DNA of 64,000 bases. It comes from Azorhizobium oxalatiphilum. Its GTDB lineage: Bacteria > Pseudomonadota > Alphaproteobacteria > Rhizobiales > Xanthobacteraceae. The notes beneath the pieces were generated by a model, which was not told the origin of the DNA, did not search any database, and worked only from the letters and a program-made list of their open reading frames with translations. Positions 54,219 to 63,321 of the stretch are shown in pieces. A program made the translations under genes and the position numbers. The DNA is taken from the NCBI RefSeq assembly GCF_014635325.1, contig NZ_BMCT01000001.1, forward strand, positions 1,269,743 through 1,333,742. Direction: 5' to 3'. How positions within the stretch are numbered: position 1 is the stretch's first letter; each line of letters begins with the position of its first letter.

Positions 54219-55652
54219 ATGCAACCCTCCCTGATCGGCCTTGCGGTGTGCGGCGGCCTGCTGCTGACGGGCTGGATGCTCGGCGCGCCGCTGATCGTCG
54301 GGCTGATCCTGTCGCTGGCCTTCGGCTCGACGGCGGTGGCGACGCTGGGGGCGGTGGGCGGCTCCTCGCCGCTCATCTACATGGTGTTCGCCGTGGTGCT
54401 GGTGGGCTCCCTGCTGCTGCGCCGCCACCTCTGGGAGGAGCTGTGCACCCTGTTCACCCGTCACCCGGTGGCGTGGTTCCCCCTTGGGCTGGCGGTCTAT
54501 GCGGTGGCGGGTGCCATGCTCATGCCGCGCCTGTTCGCCGGGCGCACAGGCGCCTTCGTCTCCGACCGCGAGCAGGGGCTGATCGTGGAGGTGCCTCTGC
54601 AGGCGGTGGCGGGCAACATCACCCAGACGGCCTATTTCTGTCTCGGCATCTTCACCTTCATGGCGCTCGGCATCGCCCTCGCCAAGCCCGGCCTGCTCAA
54701 GGCGGTGCGCAACGGCTTCTTCGCCTGGACCACCGTGATCGTCGTCACGGGATTTGCCGATCTCGGCTCCAAGTTCGTGGGGGCGGGCGACATCTTCCTG
54801 CCCATCCGCACCGCCACCTTCGCCATGCTGACGGATACGGAGCATGGCGGCTTCTTCCGCATCGCCGGGCTTTATTCCGAGGCTTCGGCCTTCGGCGGCT
54901 CGGCGCTGGCGGCGCTGGCCTTCTCCTTCCTCTACTGGACGCGGACGGGCTCGCGCTTCGCCGCCATCCTCTCGCTGGGCCTGCTGACGCTCATCGCGCT
55001 CTCCACCTCCACCACCGCCTATGCGGGGCTGACCTGCCTGACTCTGGTGGCCGGGCTTGCCGTGGTGGGAGATCTGGCGCGGGGGCGGATCGCGCGGCCC
55101 TATCTGCTGCTGGGGGGGCTGGTGGTGGTGGGCATTACCGTGGTGCTGGCGGTGCTGGTGTGGGACAAGAACGCCCTGCAGGCTTTCGAGCAATTGTTCA
55201 AGACCACCATCCTCGACAAGTCCAACTCCGCCTCCGGCGTGGAGCGGGCGTTCTGGAACCAGCGCAGCCTGCAATCGGTGCTCGACACATCCGGACTCGG
55301 CATCGGGCTCGGCAGCTCGCGCTCGTCCAACTGGGTGATTGCGGTGCTGTCCCAGCTCGGTATCGTGGGCACGCTGCTGATGGGGCGCATCGTGCTGGCC
55401 CTGATGTGGGCGGGCAACCGGGCGGCGTGGGATGCCTCCGACCGCGACACCATCGCGCTGCATGACGCGGTGCGGGCGGCGGCGGCCACCTCGCTCCTCA
55501 CCTCCACCATTGCCGGCGGGGCGGCGGATCCGGGGCTGCTGTTCTTCGTGGCGCTGGCCACGGTTCTGGCCTGCCGGGATGTGCTCACCGCCGCGCCGGC
55601 GCCCGCGCACGGTCTGCCGGCGGTCGGGGCGCGGCCGGTGGTGCTGACCTGA
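54219..55652 (+). CDS. O-antigen ligase/Wzy-like polysaccharide polymerase
   Basis: This 477-residue protein has about 11 hydrophobic segments and the O-antigen ligase/polymerase pattern. A large periplasmic loop lies before a C-terminal membrane segment (about residues 330-390, containing ERAFWNQRSLQSVLDTSGLGIGLG with the family-like GxGLGSSR). By position it would polymerise the repeat units into the exopolysaccharide (ExoQ-like role). Start ATG 54219 follows AGAGGAA. Ala/Pro-rich residues at the C-terminus are not conserved. Confidence 0.85.
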   Translation: MQPSLIGLAVCGGLLLTGWMLGAPLIVGLILSLAFGSTAVATLGAVGGSSPLIYMVFAVVLVGSLLLRRHLWEELCTLFTRHPVAWFPLGLAVYAVAGAMLMPRLFAGRTGAFVSDREQGLIVEVPLQAVAGNITQTAYFCLGIFTFMALGIALAKPGLLKAVRNGFFAWTTVIVVTGFADLGSKFVGAGDIFLPIRTATFAMLTDTEHGGFFRIAGLYSEASAFGGSALAALAFSFLYWTRTGSRFAAILSLGLLTLIALSTSTTAYAGLTCLTLVAGLAVVGDLARGRIARPYLLLGGLVVVGITVVLAVLVWDKNALQAFEQLFKTTILDKSNSASGVERAFWNQRSLQSVLDTSGLGIGLGSSRSSNWVIAVLSQLGIVGTLLMGRIVLALMWAGNRAAWDASDRDTIALHDAVRAAAATSLLTSTIAGGAADPGLLFFVALATVLACRDVLTAAPAPAHGLPAVGARPVVLT

Positions 55653-55687
55653 GGATCAGCCGTTCCCGTTCTCTATCAACGAGTTGG

Positions 55688-55722
55688 AGCGTTTCGTTGT
55701 TTCCATGAAACAGGGAAACGCT
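55688..55722. terminator. Nested hairpin after the polymerase gene
   Basis: AGCGTTTC (55688-55695) pairs with GAAACGCT (55715-55722), and inside it TGTTTC pairs with GAAACA around CAT. It lies 36 bases after the stop codon at 55652. No long U-run follows. Confidence 0.4.
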
Positions 55723-55730
55723 TTAGGGCG

Positions 55731-55917
55731 GATCGACATTCAAAGCTGGCCTTTATGCAGCAGAGGAACCGTCATGGCCGGGCTTGTCCCGGCCATCCAC
55801 GCCCAGCGGCCAGGAACAGCCTTCAGAGGTTTGCACTATCGGCCCGGCGTGGATGCCCGGGACAAGCCCGGGCATGACGATCTACTGCTTCAGTGCGGTT
55901 GAGTGTTGAATGTCGAT
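55731..55917. mobile_element. MITE-like element with inverted ends, copy 2
   Basis: The ends are a perfect 14-bp inverted repeat: GGATCGACATTCAA (55730-55743) and TTGAATGTCGATCC (55905-55918). A family-B pair of palindromes faces inward. There is no coding capacity. It matches copy 1 at 32701-32889 in size and layout. It lies within the gap after the polymerase gene and just before the glycosyltransferase stop at 55923. Confidence 0.75.
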
Positions 55918-55922
55918 CCCTC

Positions 55923-57104
55923 CTAGGGAGCGCCGTCGAGATCCGCCATCAGGCGCAGATACTGCTCGGCGATCAGCGGCCAGGTGAAGAGGCGTGCGCG
56001 TCCGTGACCGGCGGCGATCTGCCTCTGCCGATGCTCCGGATCATCCATGAGGCGGGTGATGGCGGCGATCCAGTCCTCCACCGCATCGGGGCCGGCATAA
56101 TCGGCCGCTTCGCCGCAGATCTGCGGCAGAGCGGGGGCGTCGGCGGCGATCACCGGGCAGCCCCACACCATGGCCTCCACCGCCGGCAAGCCGAAGCCCT
56201 CCGTACGCGAAGGCAGCAGGAAGGCCAGCGCCTGCGACAGGCCGGCGGCCAGATCGTCATCGGTGATGTGCGTGAGGAAGTGCACATTTTCGGGCATGGG
56301 GCCGAGGCGGGAAAAGGCGCCCGGGCCATCCGCGCCGGCCAGTACGAGGTCGATGCCCAGCGCATCGAGCGGGGCCGCCAGCGCGTGCAGCAGCTCCATA
56401 TTCTTGTGCGCCTGATCACGGGCGAGGGCCAGCACGAAGGGCCGTTCCTGTGGAAACCGCGCGGTGGCATGCTCCGGCTGCCAGCGCCGCGCATGGTCGC
56501 TGCCATTGTGGGTGATGCTGATCTTGCCCGGCTCCGCGACCCGGAAGCGGACGATCTGCTCCGCCGACATGCAGGATACGGTGGTGATCGCCGCCGCCCG
56601 CCGCCCCAGCAGCGGCAGCAGCAGGCGGTGGGCGAGCCGGAAGCCGAAGCCGTAGCTCTCCGGCGTCAGCCGGGTCTGCATGTCGTGGATGCAGAGGATC
56701 TGCCTCGGCGCGGCCAGCGGCGCCAGATTGCAGAAGCTGAGAAGCCCGCCCTTCACATGGAAGGGCAGTTGCAGCTGCACCCACACCTGCGGCAGGCGCG
56801 GGGTGCGGAATTCCGGCACGACCTTGACGGGGATGGCGCCCAGCGCGAAGCCGTCCTCCGGCGCGCGCGGCGCCACCACCGTCAGTTCGAGGCCCTGCGT
56901 CAGGGGATGGCGCGCGCTCACGAGGGCATCGAGCGCCAGCGTCACCTCGCGGGCATAGCGGGCCACCCCCGTGGGCTTCAGGCCGAGGAAGTCGCCATTG
57001 ATGGTCCAGCGCCTTGTGAGAACGGGTGCCGCATGGTCGCGGCCGGCAGAGGGGGCGTCCTGCTGAAACAGGGGGGCGCGGATGAAGCCGGCACAGGAAT
57101 CCAT
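55923..57104 (-). CDS. Glycosyltransferase family 4, paralogue 1
   Basis: This 393-residue GT-B enzyme has a donor-site motif FVLALARDQAHKNMELL and the E-x7-E motif in TEGFGLPAVEAMVWGCPVIAAD near residue 315. The start of the conserved part, RRWTINGDFLGLKPTGVARYARE, closely resembles the start of the divergent gene at 57357, so the two arose by duplication. ATG 57104 is used; about 30 residues precede the conserved start and may be non-conserved. It would add one sugar to the polysaccharide repeat unit. Confidence 0.9.
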   Translation of the reverse strand: MDSCAGFIRAPLFQQDAPSAGRDHAAPVLTRRWTINGDFLGLKPTGVARYAREVTLALDALVSARHPLTQGLELTVVAPRAPEDGFALGAIPVKVVPEFRTPRLPQVWVQLQLPFHVKGGLLSFCNLAPLAAPRQILCIHDMQTRLTPESYGFGFRLAHRLLLPLLGRRAAAITTVSCMSAEQIVRFRVAEPGKISITHNGSDHARRWQPEHATARFPQERPFVLALARDQAHKNMELLHALAAPLDALGIDLVLAGADGPGAFSRLGPMPENVHFLTHITDDDLAAGLSQALAFLLPSRTEGFGLPAVEAMVWGCPVIAADAPALPQICGEAADYAGPDAVEDWIAAITRLMDDPEHRQRQIAAGHGRARLFTWPLIAEQYLRLMADLDGAP

Positions 57105-57356
57105 GTCAGTCGTCTCTGGGGGGCAGGAGGAAAGGGGCGGGAAGCCGATGATGGCGCGGCCCGGCGTGCGCCGCTGCGGCGCAGCGGTGCGCGTCCATCC
57201 GCCATTGGGCGGTGATTGCGCGCAGAAAGGCGTAAGGGCGACGTCCGGTCCGGCACGGGCGCTCGTTTGAACAGGGCGCGGCGGCCCTTCGCGCCGATCC
57301 GCCCTGCCGATCTGCCCTTATGCCGGTGGGATCACCTCAGCTGCGGGGATGCGGCG

Positions 57357-58517
57357 ATGACACGGCACTGGACCATCAACGGGCGCTTTCTCACCCAGCC
57401 CGTCACCGGCGTGCAGCGCTATGCGCGCGAGATCGTGCTGGCGCTCGATGAGCTCCTGGCCGAAGGCGATCCTCTGGCCTGCGGCCTCGGCATGGAGCTG
57501 GTGGTGCCAACGCCCGAGGCCGCCGGCGAGCTGGCGCTGAAGGCCATGGAGGTGCGCGTGGCGGGCGGCGCGCGCGGGCATGTGTGGGAGCAGACGGTGC
57601 TGGCCCGGCAGGTGCGCGGCGGCGTGCTGAGCCTTTCGAATTCAGGCCCGCTGATGGCCCGCAGGCACATATTGTGCATTCACGATGCCAATACGCGCAT
57701 CGTGCCGCAGAGCTATTCGGCGGCGTTCCGCCTCCTGCATCGCACCCTCATTCCCGCCCTCGGCCGCACGGCGGTGAAGGTGGCCACCGTATCGGACTAT
57801 TCCGCCGATCAGCTCGTCGGGCACGGGGTGACGGCGCGCGCGAAGCTCATGGTCGCCTACAATGGGCATGAGCACACCCGCCGCTGGACCCCCGTGCATA
57901 CGCCGGCCACGCAGGCCGTGGCGGGGCCGGACACCATCGTGATCATCGGCAGTCAGGCGCCGCACAAGAATGTGGGGCTCGTGCTGGGCCTCGCCGGCCG
58001 GCTGGCGCAGGAGGGGCTGCGGATCGCGCTGGTGGGGCATGCGGATCCGAACGTGTTCCGCAGTGACGGCGCGGGAGCGGCGCCCAACATTCTCCGTCTG
58101 GGCCGGCTCGGCGACAACGCGCTGGCGGCGCTGCTGGAGGGGTCGCTGTGCCTTGCCTTTCCCTCCATCACCGAGGGGTTCGGCCTGCCGCCGCTGGAAG
58201 CCATGGCGCGGGGCTGCCCGGCGGTGGTGTCCGACAGTGGCGCCTTGCCGGAACTGTGCGGGCGCGCGGTGCTCTATGCCGCGCCTGATGATCCGGACCT
58301 GTGGTTCCGCCAGTTCCTGCGGCTGCGGAACGATCCCCACCTGCGCGCCGAGCTGGTGAGGCGTGGCCGTGAGCGGGCGCTGCGCTTCTCCTGGCGCCGG
58401 TCGGCGCACGCCTATCTGGAGGCCATGGCGGCAGCCGACGGCGTGGTGGCGCCCAATGACGATACGCCCGCCTATGGGCGACATACGTCTTTCGGCGCGG
58501 TGCGTGTGGTGCCCTAG
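57357..58517 (+). CDS. Glycosyltransferase family 4, paralogue 2
   Basis: This 386-residue GT-B enzyme starts MTRHWTINGRFLTQPVTGVQ and has IIGSQAPHKNVGLV plus the E-x7-E segment TEGFGLPPLEAMARGCPAVV. ATG 57357 is chosen over an in-frame start at 57216 because the paralogue's homology begins here. It is divergently transcribed from paralogue 1, with 252 bases between them. Both probably act in the same polymer with different acceptors or donors. Confidence 0.9.
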   Translation: MTRHWTINGRFLTQPVTGVQRYAREIVLALDELLAEGDPLACGLGMELVVPTPEAAGELALKAMEVRVAGGARGHVWEQTVLARQVRGGVLSLSNSGPLMARRHILCIHDANTRIVPQSYSAAFRLLHRTLIPALGRTAVKVATVSDYSADQLVGHGVTARAKLMVAYNGHEHTRRWTPVHTPATQAVAGPDTIVIIGSQAPHKNVGLVLGLAGRLAQEGLRIALVGHADPNVFRSDGAGAAPNILRLGRLGDNALAALLEGSLCLAFPSITEGFGLPPLEAMARGCPAVVSDSGALPELCGRAVLYAAPDDPDLWFRQFLRLRNDPHLRAELVRRGRERALRFSWRRSAHAYLEAMAAADGVVAPNDDTPAYGRHTSFGAVRVVP

Positions 58518-58624
58518 CCGATCTCGCCGTGGGTCTCGCCTTTTGGCCAGAGCGATGGGTGAGCCGGCCCCCCTAGGATGACGTCGGCGCCGGTCGATGG
58601 GGTCGATCCGGCAGAGCCAACACA

Positions 58625-59509
58625 ATGGTCTTTCCCATGAAGCTCGTGCTCATCATTCCGTCATTCGGCCGGAAGGAAATCCTGCATCGCCTGCTGATGC
58701 ATCTGGAGGGCCAGCGTCGCCCGCCGGACGAAGTCATCGTCACCGCGCCGGATGCCAGCCATGTGCCCTGCTATCAGCCGGAGACCTACCGGCTGACCCA
58801 TGTCTATGGCGCGCGCGGCCTGTGTGCCCAGCGCAACCGGGCGCTGGCGCTGGTGGAGGGGCGTTTCGACGTCATCACCTTCTTCGACGACGACTTCATC
58901 CCGGCGGACGACTACATCCTCGAGGCGGTGCGGGCGTTCGAGGCGCAGCCGGACTATGCGGTGCTCATGGGCAACGTGCTGCATGACGGCGCGCGCGATG
59001 CCGGCCTCACCTTCGATCAGGGCTGCGCCATCCTGCGCCGGGCCGAGCGTGGCCCGCCGCTCGACCATCCGCCGGTGGAGCATCCCGGCGCCTATGGCTG
59101 CAACATGTCGATCCGCGCGGCGCTCATCGGGCCGCGGCGGTTCGACGAGCGCCTCGTGCTCTACGGCTGGCAGGAGGACATCGACTTCACCAGCCAGCTG
59201 CGCGGGCACGGCCGCATCATGCGGCTGGCGCATCTCGTGGGCGTCCATCTCGGCTTCAAGAGCGGGCGCGTCAGCGGGGTGCGGTTCGGCTATTCGCAGA
59301 TCGTCAATCCCATCTATCTGGCGCGCAAGGGCACCATGCCGGTGCGCTTCGCCTCCGGGCTCATCGCCCGCAACGTGCTGTCGAACCTGATCCGGAGCAT
59401 CCGGCCCGAGCCCCATGTGGACCGGCGCGGACGCCTGCGGGGCAATCTGCTCGGCGCCACGCACCTGCTCATCGGCCGCATCGAGCCGGAATACATCCTG
59501 AAGCTCTGA
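58625..59509 (+). CDS. Glycosyltransferase family 2
   Basis: This 294-residue GT-A enzyme has the N-terminal LVLIIPSFGRKEILHRLL and the metal-binding DxD-like TFFDDDFIPADD near residue 95. Substrate-loop residues GWQEDIDFTSQL near 180 contain the ED acid pair typical of the base position. No membrane segment is present. ATG 58625 is listed; ATG 58637 is an alternative and neither has a strong ribosome-binding site. A third glycosyltransferase type here supports a branched or mixed-linkage polymer. Confidence 0.88.
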   Translation: MVFPMKLVLIIPSFGRKEILHRLLMHLEGQRRPPDEVIVTAPDASHVPCYQPETYRLTHVYGARGLCAQRNRALALVEGRFDVITFFDDDFIPADDYILEAVRAFEAQPDYAVLMGNVLHDGARDAGLTFDQGCAILRRAERGPPLDHPPVEHPGAYGCNMSIRAALIGPRRFDERLVLYGWQEDIDFTSQLRGHGRIMRLAHLVGVHLGFKSGRVSGVRFGYSQIVNPIYLARKGTMPVRFASGLIARNVLSNLIRSIRPEPHVDRRGRLRGNLLGATHLLIGRIEPEYILKL

Positions 59510-59553
59510 CGGCCGTTCTGTCCTTCACCCGTTGCGCATGGCGCAGGAGGCGC

Positions 59554-60891
59554 ATGTTCATGAAGACGCTTTTCGCATCCCTCCGGCGCGGCCGGGCAGG
59601 CACGGCGCTGGCGGCGCTCGCGCTCGCCTGCGCCACCGCCGCCCCCGTCCTCGCCGCGGAGGACGGCTATCGGCTGGGCCCGCAGGACCGCATCCGCCTG
59701 CGGGTGCACGAATGGCGCGCCACGCAGGATCAGGTGTTCGAATGGGAGGCGCTGCGCGGCGAGTTCACCGTGGGCGCCGAGGGCAACCTCGCCATTCCGC
59801 TGATCGGCGAGGTGCCGGTGGCCGGTCTTCTGGCCTCCGAGGTGGCCAGCACCATCGGCGCGCAGATGCGTGACCGGATGGGGCTCACCGTGCCGCCCGA
59901 TGCCTCGGTGGAGGTGGTGGAGTTCCGCCCCTTCTATGTGGCGGGCGAAGTGACGAAGCCCGGCCCCTACGCCTTCCGGCCGGGCCTGACCGTGCTGCAG
60001 GCCACGGCCATCGCCGGCGGCATCCTGCGCCCGTCCGACGCCGGGCTGATGCGGCTGGGCAAGGAGGTGATCGCCAATGAGGGCGAGATCAACCTGCTGC
60101 GGCAGGAGCGGGACATGGCGCTGGCCCGGCGGGCCCGCCTGCAGGCCGAGCTGGAGACAACGCCGGAGATCAGCTTTCCCGACGACCTGGCCCGGCGCGG
60201 CGGGGATCGGGCCATCATCCTGCTGATGCAGCAGGAGCGGCTCATCTTCAAGGCCCGCAACGAGGCCTTCAAGGCCCAGACCGAGACCCTGGCGGAGCTG
60301 AAGAAGTTCCTCGAAAAGGAAGCCGAGGCCCTCAAGGCGCAACTGGTCACGCAGGACACCCAGCTGGAACTGGTGAACAGGGAATTGCAGAGCGTCTCCA
60401 CGCTGGTGGAGAAGGGCTTCGCCATCGCCCCGCGCCAGCTGGCACTGGAGCGCGGCGTCGCGCAGATCCAGGGCGACCGGCTGCGGCTGGAGACCGAGCT
60501 GCTGCGCGTGCGGCAGGAAAGCGCCAAGACCGACATGGCGATCATCGAGCTGCGCAACAAGCGCGCCAACGACCTCAGCGTCGAGATGCGCGAGACGCAG
60601 GCGCGCCTGGAGCAGATCGAGCAGAAGACCGCCACCAGCACGGACCTGCTCTATGAAGCGGAGGTGCTGGCGCCGCGCATGCTGGCCGATCGCATCCGGG
60701 GGGCGCGGCTGCGGCCGGTCTATCTGGTGGTGCGCACGGAAGCGGGCAAGACGCGGGAGATCGAGGCCAACGAGGGCACGCCTCTGGAAGCGGGCGATAC
60801 GCTGAAGGTGGATCTGCCCCTGCCGGCGCCGGACCCCGGCGGATCGGCGGCGCTCCTCAAGGAGGCGCAGCAGGCGATCCGCACGCGCTGA
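59554..60891 (+). CDS. exoF: Polysaccharide export protein with extended coiled coil (ExoF-like)
   Basis: The 445-residue protein has a signal peptide (about 1-34, ending VLA) followed by a Wza/ExoF-like polysaccharide-export domain (about 35-130, GPQDRIRLRVHEW) and a SLBB-like PFYVAGEVTKPGPYAF. A long predicted coiled coil (about residues 180-380, rich in Glu, Lys, Leu and Gln) comes next, and a C-terminal EAGDTLKVDLPLP strand ends it. No lipobox cysteine is evident. Its partner in export would be the copolymerase encoded at 61426-63321 on the other strand. ATG 59554 is used, after GGAGGCGC. Confidence 0.9.
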   Translation: MFMKTLFASLRRGRAGTALAALALACATAAPVLAAEDGYRLGPQDRIRLRVHEWRATQDQVFEWEALRGEFTVGAEGNLAIPLIGEVPVAGLLASEVASTIGAQMRDRMGLTVPPDASVEVVEFRPFYVAGEVTKPGPYAFRPGLTVLQATAIAGGILRPSDAGLMRLGKEVIANEGEINLLRQERDMALARRARLQAELETTPEISFPDDLARRGGDRAIILLMQQERLIFKARNEAFKAQTETLAELKKFLEKEAEALKAQLVTQDTQLELVNRELQSVSTLVEKGFAIAPRQLALERGVAQIQGDRLRLETELLRVRQESAKTDMAIIELRNKRANDLSVEMRETQARLEQIEQKTATSTDLLYEAEVLAPRMLADRIRGARLRPVYLVVRTEAGKTREIEANEGTPLEAGDTLKVDLPLPAPDPGGSAALLKEAQQAIRTR

Positions 60892-61004
60892 CGCGCGGGG
60901 TGGGGAAGGTTCAAGGAAACGCCCTGTCCGGCTCGGCCGGGCAGGGCGTTTTGCTGAGGGGGGCGGTTTGGAAGGGGCTGCGATGGTTCCGGGCAGCGCG
61001 TCCT

Positions 61005-61044
61005 TCCCCCTCCCCAACCCTCCCCCGCAAGCGGGAGAGGGGGC
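61005..61044. repeat. GC-rich palindromic repeat, family A
   Basis: The copy at the left edge of the duplicated unit, in CCCTCCCC...GCAAGCGGGAG orientation. Confidence 0.85.
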
Positions 61045-61240
61045 CTGCTGCGCTTGTCGTTGCGGCTCGTAAGCGATCGAAGCGGGGAAAGCCCTCTCCC
61101 GCTTGCGGGGAGGGGCGGGAGGGGGCAGGCGAGGCGGATCGCAAAAGAGCGACACGGGAGGCAGGCCCACGCGCCGCGCGCCCTCTCCCGGCGCCGGACC
61201 CTCAGGCCTTGGTGAGCACCGCGCCAGGAATATTGGCCCG
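61025..61240. repeat. Tandem duplication, left copy (includes a fossil copolymerase 3' end)
   Basis: This 216-base unit matches 61248-61465 at about 90 percent by eye. Its right end, read on the minus strand, encodes ANIPGAVLTKA then a stop, nearly identical to the real copolymerase end ANVLGAVLTKA. The duplication therefore carried about 40 bases of coding sequence along. Confidence 0.85.
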
Positions 61241-61247
61241 CCCTTCC

Positions 61248-61465
61248 CCGCAAGCGGGGGAGGGGGCCTGTTGCGCTTGTCGCTGCGGCTCGTGAGCCAA
61301 TCGGAGCGGGAAAGCCCTCTCCCGCTTGCGGGGGAGGGTTGGGAGGGGGCAGGCGAGGCGGCTCGCAAAAGAGCGACACGGGAGGCAGGCCCACGCGCCG
61401 CGCCCCCTCTTCCGGCGCCGGGCCCTCAGGCCTTGGTGAGCACCGCGCCAAGAACATTGGCCCGC
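61248..61465. repeat. Tandem duplication, right copy
   Basis: This is the parental copy: its right end runs into the true 3' end of the copolymerase gene (stop at 61426). It contains two family-A palindromes (about 61241-61268 and 61314-61352). Confidence 0.85.
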
Positions 61466-63321
61466 GACAGGCTGAGCCAGTGGACCGCCTCTTCCAGCTG
61501 TTCCTGCGGCACCCCGCCGCTCTCCACCGCCAGCACCACCCCGTCCAGCAGCGCGGCGAGGCCCACCGCGCCGTTCATGGGCAGGAGGGCGGGCATGTCC
61601 ACGATCACCATGTCGTAATTCTGCAGCGCCTCCAGCACCAGCAGGTGCATCACGTCCGCATTCATCAGGCTGTCCCACGCCAGCGCCGAGGTACTCCCGG
61701 CTCCCGGCAGCAGATCCACGCAATCGCGCGCCACCGGCTTGACCGCGGCGGACAGGGCCACCGAGCCGTCCAGCACCTGCGGCAGGCCGATGGTGGTGCC
61801 GGGGGCGATCTTGGCGGTCAGGGCGCCGGTGCGGCCGTCGGTGTCGATGACCAGCGTGCGCTGGCCGGAGGCGGCGAACAGGGTGGCGAGGTTGCTCGCC
61901 AGCGTGCTGCGGCCCTCGCCGCTCCGCACCGAGGTGACGCCGAAGCAATGGATGGGCGTGCTGCGCCCCGCCATCTCGATCAGCGCCTTGATGCCCATCA
62001 GGCCGGTGCGGAACTCCACGGCGGACGGCTTGAGCACCTCGTCGAAATAGGGCGCGCTGGTTTCCGGATAATGGCGCCGGCGCAGCATGCGCAGCCGCCG
62101 CGCGAACGCCAGCGGGCGCATGGGCGGCGTCAGGGCGAGATGCCTGCGGCGGGGGCGGTCGGTGGGGCGGATGGCGGGCAGGGTGCCGAGGCATTCCAGC
62201 CCCACCGCATCGCGGATCTGCCGGGCCGAGCGCACGGAGCGGTCGAGATGATGGCGCACCAGCGCGGTGCCGAAGCCGGACAGCGCGCCCAGCAGGCCGG
62301 CCAGCGCCACGATCAGCGTGGTGCGCGGCGCGCTCTTGCCGAGCGGCGGCGTCGCCAGGGTGAGGATGCGGGCATCCGAGACCGGGAAGGACTGCCGCTG
62401 CACGGATTCCGTATAGCCCTGCAGGAAGCTCTCGTAGAGCCGCTTGTAGATCTGCGCGGTGGTCTCCAGCTCTTCCAGCGTGTTGCGATAGACCGGCGCG
62501 CTGGGGTTGTCGTCCTTGTTGCGGGTGAGCCGATAGTCGTGGCCGGCGCGGAATTCCTGCACCGCCTGCGCGGCGGTGTTCATCTGGGTGCGCAGCTCCA
62601 GCGTCCGGCGCTCGAGCCAGTCGCCGCCAACCCGCGCGGCCTGCGAGCGCGATTCCAGCTGGTCGCGGATGAAGGCATTGGCGGTGGCGTTGGCGATCTC
62701 GGCGGCATGCGCGGCATCGGGAGAACTGAACGACAGGTCAATGGCATAGGACATGCCCGCGCGCCGCACGTCGAGGCGGGAGGCGAACAGGTCCACGATG
62801 AGCCGGGTCGCGTTGGGGTCGTCGGGTGCCGCCGGCTCGGGGTCCTTCTTGCCCAGCAGGCGTGAGAAGAAGGAGGGGCGGGGCTGGAAGTCGTCGGCGG
62901 AGCGCAGGTTCAGTTCGTCGATGACGATGCCGGCGATGCGCTCGGACCGCAGCACGGCGAGCTGGCTTTCCACCTGTGCGGTATCGAGCGCCAGCACGGT
63001 GTCGCCGGTCTGGCTGCGCAGCTGCTCGGGGATGCGCGGGTCGATGATCAGCTGCGCACGGGCGGTGAAGACGGGGGTGACGGTCTTGGTATAGAGCCAG
63101 GCCCCCACCACGCCGATCACGATGGGCAGAAGGATGGTGCGCGCGTAGCGGCGCAGGAAGCCGGCGATCTCCGACAGGCTCAGATACTGGCCGCGCGCGC
63201 CGGCCACGGGGCGTGGATCGAGGCGCGGATCCAGACGCGGGTCTAGACGCGGATCTCTTGGCGGGCCGCCGGGCGCGGCGTGAGTGGAACGGCTGGACGG
63301 CACCTGAAGAGACAGGAACAT
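61426..63321 (-). CDS. Wzc/GumC-like polysaccharide copolymerase with BY-kinase-type ATPase domain
   Basis: The 631-residue protein has an N-terminal Wzz domain with membrane segments near 60-80 and 330-350 flanking a periplasmic coiled-coil region, then a cytoplasmic ATPase domain. The Walker A segment reads SVRSGEGRST, so R471 replaces the invariant lysine. Walker A' is VIDTDGRTG and Walker B is MVIVDMPALL. The C-terminus (GAVLTKA) ends right after the ATPase fold and lacks a Tyr cluster. Chain-length control is likely kept but kinase activity is doubtful. Residues 20-36 contain a DPRL repeat matching a DNA repeat at 63205-63260. ATG 63321 is used. Convergent with the export gene. Confidence 0.9.
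   Translation of the reverse strand: MFLSLQVPSSRSTHAAPGGPPRDPRLDPRLDPRLDPRPVAGARGQYLSLSEIAGFLRRYARTILLPIVIGVVGAWLYTKTVTPVFTARAQLIIDPRIPEQLRSQTGDTVLALDTAQVESQLAVLRSERIAGIVIDELNLRSADDFQPRPSFFSRLLGKKDPEPAAPDDPNATRLIVDLFASRLDVRRAGMSYAIDLSFSSPDAAHAAEIANATANAFIRDQLESRSQAARVGGDWLERRTLELRTQMNTAAQAVQEFRAGHDYRLTRNKDDNPSAPVYRNTLEELETTAQIYKRLYESFLQGYTESVQRQSFPVSDARILTLATPPLGKSAPRTTLIVALAGLLGALSGFGTALVRHHLDRSVRSARQIRDAVGLECLGTLPAIRPTDRPRRRHLALTPPMRPLAFARRLRMLRRRHYPETSAPYFDEVLKPSAVEFRTGLMGIKALIEMAGRSTPIHCFGVTSVRSGEGRSTLASNLATLFAASGQRTLVIDTDGRTGALTAKIAPGTTIGLPQVLDGSVALSAAVKPVARDCVDLLPGAGSTSALAWDSLMNADVMHLLVLEALQNYDMVIVDMPALLPMNGAVGLAALLDGVVLAVESGGVPQEQLEEAVHWLSLSRANVLGAVLTKA

Larger units (their letters stand above)
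60892..61425. other. Repeat-rich intergenic region with a tandem duplication
   Basis: This 534-base gap lies between the export gene and the copolymerase gene, which converge. It holds four family-A palindromes and one of the two copies of a duplicated unit. It has no gene of its own. Confidence 0.75.
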
